From the NCBI GenBank assembly GCA_022841365.1, contig JALHRP010000001.1:1-64000 (forward strand): DNA of 64,000 nucleotides. Reading direction: 5' to 3'. Positions 8,209 through 15,177 of the stretch are shown in pieces. Every line of letters starts with the position of its first letter. The stretch's first letter is position 1. The translations under genes and the position numbers were made by a program. The stretch comes from Chitinophagaceae bacterium. GTDB taxonomy: Bacteria > Bacteroidota > Bacteroidia > Chitinophagales > Chitinophagaceae. Under the pieces are notes generated by a model, which was given only the letters and a program-made list of their open reading frames with translations, had not been told where the DNA came from and ran no database searches.

Positions 8209-9759
8209 TCAATACTTTCTTTTCTTACTCTTTATATACTTGCTATAAATAATTTCGCTCATGGTTTTATGATGCACTTTGCTTTCGAGCCAGGAGATAA
8301 TATCGAGATAGGCAAATGATCTGGTTTCAAACCGGTTTTTCTCCAGGTGTTTGATCTGTTCCAGAAATTTCTTTAATGCTTCACGGATCTGCTCAGGCGA
8401 TTTATAGCTGTTCTTTAAAAAACGAAACATCGCTTCTTCCACTACTGTAAGATTTTTCATCTTCGCCATAAAACGATGCACCGATTTTGCCAGTGAATCA
8501 AGAATCTCGTAGTTGCCTAATTCGTAATGACAGATCATATGCATCAACCGTGCATAACATTGCAGATCTATACGCAGGTTCATAGGACCATTGATGATAC
8601 GTTGCAGATAGTCCAGCGCTTTTTCATAATCACCACTTCCAAAATAAAGCGTGGCAATTTTATAATTGAACACCAGAATGCGGTGCTGATCTACAAATAG
8701 TGCATATTCATTTAAACGTTCTTCAATTTCTTCAACCAGTTTCAACCCTTCTTTAAAGGTTCCTTTCATTAAATGTCCGTTGATTCTGGCACTGTTAATA
8801 TAAATAGAAGTATGCGTTCGGAAGTTGTCGTGCATATTTGCTTCATGCGTTTTTGAATAGTCTTCAAACTGTTTTAACGCCAGATCAAACTTTTGAAAAT
8901 TACGCAAATCAAAATGTGCATTGAGCAAGGTGTGCATACCCTTAATGTAATGACCCGTTTCAACTGTTTTCAGAAACGGATGCTCCTCATACAAATCAAC
9001 CCACTTTTGTGCATATCGGTAGTACATTAAAAAATCCTGACGGATAAATGCAAACCAGCAATAGCTTTGATAGAGATACAGCTGCTCATAAAAACCACTG
9101 ACTCTTGTAAGATCTTTGGGCAGATAATCTTTAAAAAATACTTTGATGTCTTTTTCATCTTCTTCATTTCTTGCATGACCATTGATTACATACCAACGGT
9201 ATAATAGCAACGCAAGATTCGATAAGCGTGTTACACGATCAATATGACTGCTGATCTCCAGCCCCTCTTCCGCCATTTTCTCCGTCTTATCGGTAGTGCT
9301 TCGTGTAATGTGCAGGATTTCAATTTTCTTTTCAAGCGAAATCAACTGCACCAATGTATTCATCTTTTGATTGGCACGGGCAACTTCTTTGGCCCGTTCA
9401 ATAATGCGCAGACTTTGTTGTTTCAGCCCCTTGTTGTATAACAAACGGGCATTGTCTAAATGTTCGCTAAGCTGCAGATCAACATTCTCACCTGTTTTAA
9501 GCAGGCGCAGACTGGCAAGCAGTTCACGGTATAAGTGAGTTTTTAAATTGGCAAGTTTTGTTTTGCTGTTATCTGTTAATTTTTTGAGTAGCACCTGCTC
9601 GTCGTATTCGTGCATTTTATCCAGTGCATCAAACAGCTGAATGATTTTAAGGTCTTCTTTTGAAGAGCTTCTTTTGATGTAGAGTTTAAAATGCCGCTTC
9701 TCTGCTTTCTCCAGAGAGTGAACCAGTTGAAAAAGTGTATCTGAAAATCGGTTGGCCAT
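8209..9759 (-). CDS. conserved TPR-like alpha-helical protein, function unknown
   Basis: A 516-residue protein beginning MANRFSDTLFQLVHSLEKAEKRHF. It is almost all helical, with repeated pairs of amphipathic helices (for example ALKQFEDYSK, GLKLVEEIEERLNEY, DYEKALDYLQRIIN), as in tetratricopeptide-type solenoids. No signal peptide is visible. It ends in a basic tail (KSKKRKY). I believe it is a conserved Bacteroidota protein without assigned function. It is monocistronic, and divergent from the putative small RNA promoter 88 bases upstream of its start. Confidence 0.75.
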   Translation of the reverse strand: MANRFSDTLFQLVHSLEKAEKRHFKLYIKRSSSKEDLKIIQLFDALDKMHEYDEQVLLKKLTDNSKTKLANLKTHLYRELLASLRLLKTGENVDLQLSEHLDNARLLYNKGLKQQSLRIIERAKEVARANQKMNTLVQLISLEKKIEILHITRSTTDKTEKMAEEGLEISSHIDRVTRLSNLALLLYRWYVINGHARNEEDEKDIKVFFKDYLPKDLTRVSGFYEQLYLYQSYCWFAFIRQDFLMYYRYAQKWVDLYEEHPFLKTVETGHYIKGMHTLLNAHFDLRNFQKFDLALKQFEDYSKTHEANMHDNFRTHTSIYINSARINGHLMKGTFKEGLKLVEEIEERLNEYALFVDQHRILVFNYKIATLYFGSGDYEKALDYLQRIINGPMNLRIDLQCYARLMHMICHYELGNYEILDSLAKSVHRFMAKMKNLTVVEEAMFRFLKNSYKSPEQIREALKKFLEQIKHLEKNRFETRSFAYLDIISWLESKVHHKTMSEIIYSKYIKSKKRKY

Positions 9760-9846
9760 AATATTTATTTTTCATGAAAGCCTTTGTCAGAAAGCATTTA
9801 ACTGTTTTTGCATGACTTTGACATCATGAAAACAAGCGCTTTTTGA

Positions 9847-9878
9847 TTTGATGCAGAAATACCCTGTGACTACTTTTG
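9847..9878 (+). promoter_or_regulatory. Bacteroidota-type promoter upstream of the small RNA candidate
   Basis: TTTG at 9847-9850 and TACTTTTG at 9871-9878, separated by 20 bases, an excellent match to the TTTG / TAnnTTTG consensus. It points rightward, and the next protein gene starts nearly 300 bases away. The predicted start of transcription is near 9885. Confidence 0.65.
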
Positions 9879-9903
9879 CATCATCAATAAGGCCAGAAAA
9901 AAA

Positions 9904-10013
9904 TATATGGCAAGCAATCGTTGAACAAGCATCATTAACGGCCTTGGTGAACATACAGCAGGAAGCTGTAACAAAAACAAACAGAACTCTTTTTTATATG
10001 GCAAGCAATCGTT
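9904..10013 (+). repeat. pair of 19-bp direct repeats inside the small RNA candidate
   Basis: TATATGGCAAGCAATCGTT occurs exactly at 9904-9922 and again at 9995-10013, 91 bases apart. A partial third copy (AAGCAATC) lies near 10129-10136, outside the predicted transcript. The second copy runs directly into the terminator stem. Confidence 0.9.
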
Positions 10014-10016
10014 AAC

Positions 10017-10052
10017 GGTCGGCTGTTTCTACAGTTGACCTTTTTCTTTTTG
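10017..10052 (+). terminator. intrinsic terminator ending the small RNA candidate
   Basis: A 10-bp stem (10017-10026 with 10031-10040, including two G-T pairs) with a TTCT loop, followed directly by TTTTTCTTTTTG. It lies 113 bases before the M24 peptidase ATG, so it would cut off transcripts coming from the 9847 promoter. Confidence 0.8.
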
Positions 10053-10164
10053 TAGAAGAAGCGCTAAGATAATCCAAAATTCCATTCAACGATCGTTCCT
10101 TCCATTTGTGTTTTTATTCATCCGGCACAAGCAATCTTTATTAAATTCGGTATAAAATAAGCTT

Positions 10165-11505
10165 ATGACCAGACTGCTTGCTTTTCTGCTTTTCATTTGT
10201 CTGTATTCCGGTTCAACTGCACAATCCCTTTCATTACGCCGGCAATCACAAATCATAGATGAAATACTTGCAGAACGCTTTAACCTGTTACTTCCTTCTC
10301 TGATGGAACGCAACGGCATTGATCTGTGGGTAGTTGTTTCAAGAGAGTACAACGAAGATCCGGTGATACGCACCATGTTACCTTCTACCTGGATCTCGGC
10401 ACGCCGCAGAACCATTCTTGTGTTTTATAACAACCCGGAGAAAAAAGTGTTTGAGAAACTGGCCATTGCCCGTTACAATGTAGGCGACAACATCAAAGCC
10501 GAATGGGACATGCAGAAGTTTCCTGATCAGTGGGATGCATTGATGAACATCATCACAATAAGAAACCCAAAGAAGATCGGCATTAATACATCTGCACATT
10601 TTGGACATGCAGACGGGCTGGATGTAACAGATTATAATGAAATGATGCGGAAAATGCCGGCTGCTTTCAAAACCAAAGTAGTGAGTGCAGAAAACCTTGC
10701 GGTGAATTGGTTAGAAACAAGAACAGAACGTGAGATGCAGATTTATCCGCAACTGATATATGAAACAAGAAAAATTATAGAAGAAGGTTTTTCTGAAAAA
10801 GTTATTACGCCCGGTGTAACAACAACAGATGATGTGGTGTGGTGGTTTCGTGAAAAGATCAGCAGCATGGGATACAGTACATGGTTTCATCCATCGGTAT
10901 CTGTACAACGCAACGATCCCCAGAGCTTTGAACATCTCCGGAGTTTTTCCAACAGACCAAAAGACGATGTGATTCAACCCGGTGATCTCTTACATGTAGA
11001 TATTGGAATTACTTATCTGCGGTTGAATACTGATGTACAGGAGCATGCGTATGTATTAAAGCCCGGTGAAACAGAAGTGCCCAAAAGCATTCGTGATGCA
11101 TTTGCAAAAGCAAATCGCTTGCAGGATATTCTTACATCACAATTCAAAAAAGATAAAACAGGAAACCAGATTCTTGCAGATGCGCTGGCACAGGCAAAGA
11201 AAGAAAATATTGCAGCAACCATCTATACACATCCGTTGGGCTTTCACGGTCATGCAGCCGGTCCAACTATTGGTTTGTGGGATCAGCAGGGAGGTGTACC
11301 CGGTTCAGGCGATTTTCCCATGAACTACAGAACAGCTTACAGTATTGAGTTAAACGCAGCAACAGAAATTCCCGAGTGGAAAAAAAGTATTCGCATTATG
11401 CTGGAGCAGGATGGATATTTTGATGAGAATGGTTTCCGATATATCGGTGGCAGACAAAAAGAAATTTATCTGGTGCCGAGAGCAAATAAGAATGTGGGCA
11501 ATTGA
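10165..11505 (+). CDS. secreted M24 family metallopeptidase (Xaa-Pro aminopeptidase-like)
   Basis: A 446-residue protein with a signal peptide (MTRLLAFLLFICLYSGSTAQ). After a creatinase-type N-terminal domain (ERNGIDLWVVVSREYNEDP) comes a 'pita-bread' catalytic domain. The expected metal ligands are visible in order: Asp in LLHVDIG, Asp in LNTDVQEHAYV, His in HPLGFHGHAAGP, Glu in YSIELNAATEI and Glu in IMLEQDGYFD. It should remove N-terminal residues next to proline from peptides in the periplasm. Whether its transcript starts at the promoter at 9847 or downstream of the hairpin at 10017 is not clear. Confidence 0.88.
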   Translation: MTRLLAFLLFICLYSGSTAQSLSLRRQSQIIDEILAERFNLLLPSLMERNGIDLWVVVSREYNEDPVIRTMLPSTWISARRRTILVFYNNPEKKVFEKLAIARYNVGDNIKAEWDMQKFPDQWDALMNIITIRNPKKIGINTSAHFGHADGLDVTDYNEMMRKMPAAFKTKVVSAENLAVNWLETRTEREMQIYPQLIYETRKIIEEGFSEKVITPGVTTTDDVVWWFREKISSMGYSTWFHPSVSVQRNDPQSFEHLRSFSNRPKDDVIQPGDLLHVDIGITYLRLNTDVQEHAYVLKPGETEVPKSIRDAFAKANRLQDILTSQFKKDKTGNQILADALAQAKKENIAATIYTHPLGFHGHAAGPTIGLWDQQGGVPGSGDFPMNYRTAYSIELNAATEIPEWKKSIRIMLEQDGYFDENGFRYIGGRQKEIYLVPRANKNVGN

Positions 11506-11510
11506 TTTTT

Positions 11511-11589
11511 TTCAACACAGAGGGCACAAAGGAAAAGAGCTGCACAGAGTTCTCGTTGTATCTCTGTAACTCATGAACTCTGTGTTGAA
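11511..11589. repeat. interspersed repeat of the CACAGAG family with 12-bp inverted ends
   Basis: Perfect terminal inverted repeats TTCAACACAGAG (11511-11522) and CTCTGTGTTGAA (11578-11589) enclose GGGCACAAAGG, GCACAGAG and CTCTGTAACTC. It is the most complete copy of the CACAGAGG/CCTCTGTG repeat family in this window. It begins 5 bases after the M24 peptidase stop. Confidence 0.75.
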
Positions 11590-11910
11590 TAACGTAGTCA
11601 ACTATAGATGATTGCTCAGTCCCATCCGCTAACAACCGTTCTTAAGCCTTTACAAAAATTTTATGACCATCATTTAATTATATCAATTACATTTGTTTCT
11701 TCAATTTATCAACAATTGACAAACACAAATACATATCACACAATTGAAGTAAGTGCCAACAACAGCACTGTGCACTTCTATGTATTTTCTCCACGACCTC
11801 GACGCATCGTCTGATAGGACGAGCCCTTCACCACGGCCCCTGTCAGTGAACAACCCCCCGGTAATCATCTATAGGATTGGTCATCCCGTTTTAGATAAGC
11901 ATTTACAAAC
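11590..11910 (+). promoter_or_regulatory. leader region of the arginine operon, with possible Arg-rich leader peptide
   Basis: These 320 bases between the repeat and the first arginine-operon gene hold no long gene. Near the end, a GTG at 11770 opens a 14-codon frame reading HFYVFSPRPRRIV after the start residue, with three Arg codons (CGA, CGA, CGC) within four codons and a TGA at 11812-11814. The stop codon lies in the loop of a small hairpin (TCGTC 11807-11811 with GACGA 11818-11822). GACG at 11801-11804 can compete for the same CGTC. This is the pattern of an amino-acid attenuator, but no T-run terminator follows. The stretch 11821-11860 is unusually C-rich for the region. Confidence 0.35.
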
Positions 11911-12633
11911 ATGGACAATCAGGAAATAATTATACGTGTAGCCCATAGTGGCGATACGCACTATGCTGAAACTATTACCAACGAAATGGAAGAGAGTGCC
12001 AAAGCAAGAGGCACCGGTATTGCCAAACGCAGCCCCGAATATGTGGCCAATAAAATGAATGAAGGCAAAGCGGTGATTGCTCTTACAAAAGACGGCACAT
12101 GGGTTGGTTTTTGTTACATTGAAACATGGAGCCACGGTGCGTTTGTAGCCAACAGCGGATTGATTGTGTCACCTGCTTTCCGGAAAAGCGGCGTTGCCAA
12201 ACAAATCAAAGAACGGATCTTCAAATTATCAAGACAATTATTTCCTGAAGCAAAAATTTTTGGCTTAACAACCGGCTTGGCGGTTATGAAAATTAATTCT
12301 GATCTCGGTTACGAACCTGTTACCTACAGTGAGTTAACACAGGATGAAGAATTCTGGAGTGGTTGCAGGAGCTGTGTGAACTTTGATATTCTCATGAGCA
12401 AAGAGCGCAAGAACTGTATGTGTACCGCTATGCTTTACGATCCCAAAGATCATTACGAGCCGGAAGAAACAAAACAATACTTCGAAGAAAATAAAAAAGG
12501 CTTTGAACGTTTGTTGCGTTTCAAAGAATGGAAATTATTAAAACCATTCCTAAGGCCCCCAACCCCTAAAGGGGAGCAAGGCAGCGACCCTTCAAAAACG
12601 AAGAAGTTTTTAAGTTATTTTTTCAATTTATAA
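11911..12633 (+). CDS. GNAT family acetyltransferase, candidate N-acylglutamate synthase of the arginine operon
   Basis: A 240-residue GNAT protein: GKAVIALTKDGTWVGFCYIETW (beta 2-4), NSGLIVSPAFRKSGVAKQIK (acyl-CoA pyrophosphate loop region) and a C-terminal helical extension with four Cys in SGCRSCVNFD...KNCMC. It is the first gene of the arginine run, directly upstream of argG, which supports a role in the first step, acylation of glutamate, since no classical argA or argJ is seen. Residues around 214-228 (LRPPTPKGEQGSDPS) are encoded by a palindromic insertion element and are probably not part of the ancestral protein. The terminal acyl donor is unknown. Confidence 0.8.
   Translation: MDNQEIIIRVAHSGDTHYAETITNEMEESAKARGTGIAKRSPEYVANKMNEGKAVIALTKDGTWVGFCYIETWSHGAFVANSGLIVSPAFRKSGVAKQIKERIFKLSRQLFPEAKIFGLTTGLAVMKINSDLGYEPVTYSELTQDEEFWSGCRSCVNFDILMSKERKNCMCTAMLYDPKDHYEPEETKQYFEENKKGFERLLRFKEWKLLKPFLRPPTPKGEQGSDPSKTKKFLSYFFNL
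12554..12590. repeat. GC-rich palindromic element, in frame near the end of the GNAT gene
   Basis: Core CCCCTAAAGGGG (12563-12574) with flanks GGCCCCCAA and AGCAAGGCAGCGACC. It is read through as PPTPKGEQGS. It belongs to the CCCC(T)AAA..GGGG palindrome family seen repeatedly up to 18 kb and again at 50.1 kb. Confidence 0.8.
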
Positions 12634-12725
12634 TGTTGCCGGCAGAAGTATTACTGATAAACTTTTGTTGCGTCGCACACTTGTACATTCAATCATTCTA
12701 TTCAACAAGAAAAATTCAGTACTAA

Positions 12726-13994
12726 ATGATTCTTACAAATAATCAAACTGTTACTACCACTCCGCCAGCTGGCGGAGATGGGGGCAAAATTGTAGTTCTC
12801 GGCTTTAGTGGCGGATTGGATACTACATACTGCGCCAAATATCTCAGCGATGAAAAAGGGTATGAAATTCATTCGGTGATTGTCAATACCGGAGGTTTCA
12901 GTGAAGAAGAATTAAAAAAGATCGAAGCACATGCTTACAAGCTGGGTGTAACATCGCATACAACGGTTGATGCAGTAAAAGGATATTACGAACGCATCAT
13001 TAAGTTTCTGGTATTTGGAAACTGCTTAAAAAATAACACCTACCCGTTAAGTGTAAGTGCTGAGCGTTTAAGCCAGGCATTGCATATTGCAGAACATGCA
13101 AAGAAATTAAATGCCGATGCGGTTGCACATGGCAGCACAGGTGCCGGTAACGATCAGGTGCGTTTTGATATGATCTTCCATATCATGATTCCCGGTGTTG
13201 AAATCATCACTCCCATCCGTGATATGAAGCTGAGTCGTGAAGATGAAATTGCTTATTTGAAAAGCAAGGGCGTAGAAATGAATTTTGAAAAAGCAGCCTA
13301 CTCCATTAATAAAGGACTGTGGGGAACAAGCATTGGCGGTAAAGAAACACTCAACAGCAAAGGCATGTTGCCGGAAGAAGCATGGCCTACACAGGTAACA
13401 GAACAAGGAATTGGAAATTTGGAATTAGGCTTTATAAAAGGCGAGCTCAAAAAAGTGAACGGAAAAGAATTCAGTCACCCGACAGAAGCAATTCAGGAGG
13501 TTCAAAAGATTGCCGGCCCCTATGGTATTGGTAGAGATATTCATGTGGGCGATACCATCATCGGTATTAAAGGCCGTGTAGGTTTTGAAGCAGCAGCACC
13601 GATGCTGATCCTGAAAGCACATCATGCATTAGAAAAACATGTGCTCACCAAATGGCAATTGCAATGGAAAGATACATTGGCACAATTCTATGGTAACTGG
13701 ATGCACGAAGGACAAATTCTTGATCCTGTTATGCGTGATGTGGAAGCTTACTTCATCAGCAGCCAACAAAATGTAACCGGCGATGTATTTGTACAATTGA
13801 TGCCTTACCGTTTCCAGGTAATTGGTATTGAAAGTAAGTACGATTTGATGAGTGCAAAGTTTGGTAAGTACGGCGAAATGAACACCGGCTTTACAGGTGA
13901 TGATGTGAGAGGCTTCTCAAAAATATTCGGCAATCAAACTTCTATCTGGACTTCGGTAAATGCCTCCCCAAGCCCCTCCGAAGGAGGGGTTTAG
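12726..13994 (+). CDS. argG: argininosuccinate synthase
   Basis: A 422-residue enzyme that joins citrulline and aspartate with ATP. The PP-loop VLGFSGGLDTTYCAKYL (residues about 25-41) and HGSTGAGNDQVRFD (citrulline/aspartate site) are diagnostic. It belongs to the Bacteroidota-type subfamily. The first 20 residues (MILTNNQTVTTTPPAGGDGG) are an extension carrying an 18-bp perfect palindrome. The last residues (ASPSPSEGGV) and the stop codon lie in a second palindromic element, so both ends have been remodelled by repeats. The family length is nearer 400, which agrees. It is the second gene of the arginine operon. Confidence 0.96.
   Translation: MILTNNQTVTTTPPAGGDGGKIVVLGFSGGLDTTYCAKYLSDEKGYEIHSVIVNTGGFSEEELKKIEAHAYKLGVTSHTTVDAVKGYYERIIKFLVFGNCLKNNTYPLSVSAERLSQALHIAEHAKKLNADAVAHGSTGAGNDQVRFDMIFHIMIPGVEIITPIRDMKLSREDEIAYLKSKGVEMNFEKAAYSINKGLWGTSIGGKETLNSKGMLPEEAWPTQVTEQGIGNLELGFIKGELKKVNGKEFSHPTEAIQEVQKIAGPYGIGRDIHVGDTIIGIKGRVGFEAAAPMLILKAHHALEKHVLTKWQLQWKDTLAQFYGNWMHEGQILDPVMRDVEAYFISSQQNVTGDVFVQLMPYRFQVIGIESKYDLMSAKFGKYGEMNTGFTGDDVRGFSKIFGNQTSIWTSVNASPSPSEGGV
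12760..12786. repeat. GC-rich palindromic element in the argG N-terminal extension
   Basis: CTCCGCCAGCTGGCGGAG (12760-12777) is a perfect 18-bp palindrome, followed by ATGGGGGCA. It is translated as PPAGGDGG just before the PP-loop strand of argininosuccinate synthase. Confidence 0.85.
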
Positions 13995-14010
13995 CAACCG
14001 CACAGCCCTA
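13963..14010. repeat. GC-rich palindromic element spanning the argG stop codon
   Basis: Stem CCCCTCC (13973-13979) and GGAGGGG (13983-13989) with a GAA loop, then TTTAGCAACCGCACAGCCC. The TAG at 13992-13994 is the argG stop. The GCACAGCCC tail (14000-14008) is shared with the copies at 16304 and 50091, so the element is longer than its hairpin. Confidence 0.85.
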
Positions 14011-14040
14011 ACTAATTTGAACAGTAAAAAAGAATTTATC

Positions 14041-15105
14041 ATGTCAGAAGTTAATCAGGATAATTTTAAAAGTGAGGTAGGTGCGCAGACAGTCCCACCA
14101 AAGAGGGATCAGAAGATTGCTGTTGGCATCATTGGCGGCGCAGGTTATACAGGTGGTGAGCTCATTCGCTTATTGGTAAATCATCCGAATGTTGAAATTG
14201 AATTTGTACATAGCAGAAGCAATGCAGGAAAATACTTGTATGAAGTTCATCAGGATTTGATTGGCGAAACAAGTTTAAAATTTTCGGAGGCTCAAGTCTC
14301 ACCCTCGGGGGGAGATTTAGAGGGGGCCGTTCTTTTCTTATGCCTTGGTCATGGTGAATCAAAAAAGTTCTTAGCAGAAAATACAATTGATGAAAAGGTA
14401 AAAGTGATTGACTTAGCTAACGATTTTCGTTTGTCAAATAGTTCAACCATTGGCAACCGCAAATTTGTTTACGGTTTACCGGAGTTGAACAAAGAACAAA
14501 TCAAAACCGCAAACAATATTGCCAACCCTGGTTGCTTCGCTACAACCTTGCAACTTGGTTTGTTGCCGTTGGCAAAAGCAGGTTTGCTGAAAGATGTTTA
14601 CACAACAGGCATTACCGGTAGTACAGGTGCCGGACAAAGTCTTGCCGCAACATCGCACTTCAGCTGGAGAGCAAATAATATTCAGGCATATAAAACATTA
14701 ACGCATCAACATTTGGGTGAGATCGGCGAATCATTGTTGCAGTTACAACCCAACAGTGATATTGCTGTGAACTTTGTTCCCTGGCGTGGTGATTTCACCA
14801 GAGGTATTTTCATCAGCTCACAATTGAAATGTGAAAAGAGCCTGGATGAACTGAATAAACTGTATGAAGACTTTTATGCTGATGCTGCCTTTACACATGT
14901 TACCAAAGAAGCTGTTTTCTTAAAGCAAGTGGTGAACACTAACAAATGTCTCATCCAATTAGAAAAAGTTGGCGACATGTTAGTTGTACATTCAGCAACA
15001 GATAATTTATTAAAAGGTGCAAGCGGACAAGCGGTTCAAAATATGAACCTCTTGTTTGGATTAGATGAGAAAGCAGGATTGAATTTGAAAGCAAACTATT
15101 TTTAA
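14041..15105 (+). CDS. argC: N-acetyl-gamma-glutamyl-phosphate reductase (or succinyl equivalent)
   Basis: A 354-residue NADPH-dependent reductase. IAVGIIGGAGYTGGELIRLL is the nucleotide-binding start, and NPGCFATTLQLGLLPL carries the catalytic Cys. STGAGQSLAATSHFSWRANN and NFVPWRGDFTRGIF are further family blocks. The ATG at 14041 is chosen because a frame opening at 13960 is encoded by the argG end and its repeat. The N-terminal 20 residues (with KSEVGAQTVPPKRDQ) and residues about 83-96 (AQVSPSGGDLEGAV) are encoded by palindromic elements. This explains why the protein is about 30 residues longer than usual. It acts after argB in the pathway. Confidence 0.95.
   Translation: MSEVNQDNFKSEVGAQTVPPKRDQKIAVGIIGGAGYTGGELIRLLVNHPNVEIEFVHSRSNAGKYLYEVHQDLIGETSLKFSEAQVSPSGGDLEGAVLFLCLGHGESKKFLAENTIDEKVKVIDLANDFRLSNSSTIGNRKFVYGLPELNKEQIKTANNIANPGCFATTLQLGLLPLAKAGLLKDVYTTGITGSTGAGQSLAATSHFSWRANNIQAYKTLTHQHLGEIGESLLQLQPNSDIAVNFVPWRGDFTRGIFISSQLKCEKSLDELNKLYEDFYADAAFTHVTKEAVFLKQVVNTNKCLIQLEKVGDMLVVHSATDNLLKGASGQAVQNMNLLFGLDEKAGLNLKANYF
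14069..14112. repeat. degenerate GC element at the argC N-terminus (AGTGAGGT type)
   Basis: Starts AAAGTGAGGTAGGTGC, nearly the same as the element at 50180 (AAAGTGAGGTTGGTGC), and continues GCAGACAGTCCCACC...GAGGGATC. It is read in frame as SEVGAQTVPPKRD. The palindrome is weak here. Confidence 0.6.
14290..14329. repeat. GC-rich palindromic element in frame inside argC (inverted orientation)
   Basis: Read on the minus strand it is GGCCCCCTCTAAATCTCCCC followed by CCGAGGGTGAGACTTGAG, the same design as the element at 16304 (GGCCCCCTAAATCCCCC then GAAGGGGGACTTG). On the coding strand it encodes SPSGGDLEGA. Confidence 0.85.
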
Positions 15106-15109
15106 AATA

Positions 15110-15166
15110 ACCAGAGAGACACGGAGAGCACAGAGCTTTTCTCTGTGTCTCTGAGCCTCTGTGGTA
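15110..15166. repeat. interspersed repeat of the CACAGAG family between argC and argD
   Basis: ACCAGAG...CACAGAG, loop CTTTT-like centre, CTCTGTG...CTCTGTGGT form nested inverted repeats. The copy fills nearly the whole argC-argD gap and ends about 12 bases before the argD ATG, so it is transcribed as the argD leader. Confidence 0.75.
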
Positions 15167-15177
15167 AAATTTACAAC

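Larger units (their letters stand above)
9884..10052 (+). ncRNA. putative small RNA with two 19-nt direct repeats
   Basis: A promoter (9847-9878) and a strong intrinsic terminator (10017-10052) bracket about 170 bases with no plausible reading frame. Inside are two identical 19-base copies of TATATGGCAAGCAATCGTT (9904-9922 and 9995-10013). Local hairpins are visible: ACAGC/GCTGT (9955-9959 with 9965-9969), CGTTGA/TTAACG (9919-9924 with 9935-9940) and AAGGC/GCCTT (9889-9893 with 9941-9945). The whole gap between the genes at 9759 and 10165 is 405 bases, and nothing else in it is explained. No known RNA family was recognised. Alternatively it could be the attenuated leader of the M24 peptidase gene. 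Confidence 0.5.

Noticed and set aside
11790-11880. A riboswitch in the leader of the arginine operon
   Set aside because: The C-rich stretch does not match any riboswitch consensus I know, and there is no expression platform with a T-run. The short Arg-rich frame is a more specific explanation.
12634-12725. A short repeat-like phrase (GTTGCGTCGCACACTTGTAC) before argG
   Set aside because: It looks familiar, but I found no second copy in the window and cannot support it as a repeat.
13960-14040. Longer N-terminus of argC starting at 13960
   Set aside because: Those 27 codons are the argG end and its palindromic element in another frame. The ATG at 14041 begins a better-placed coding region.
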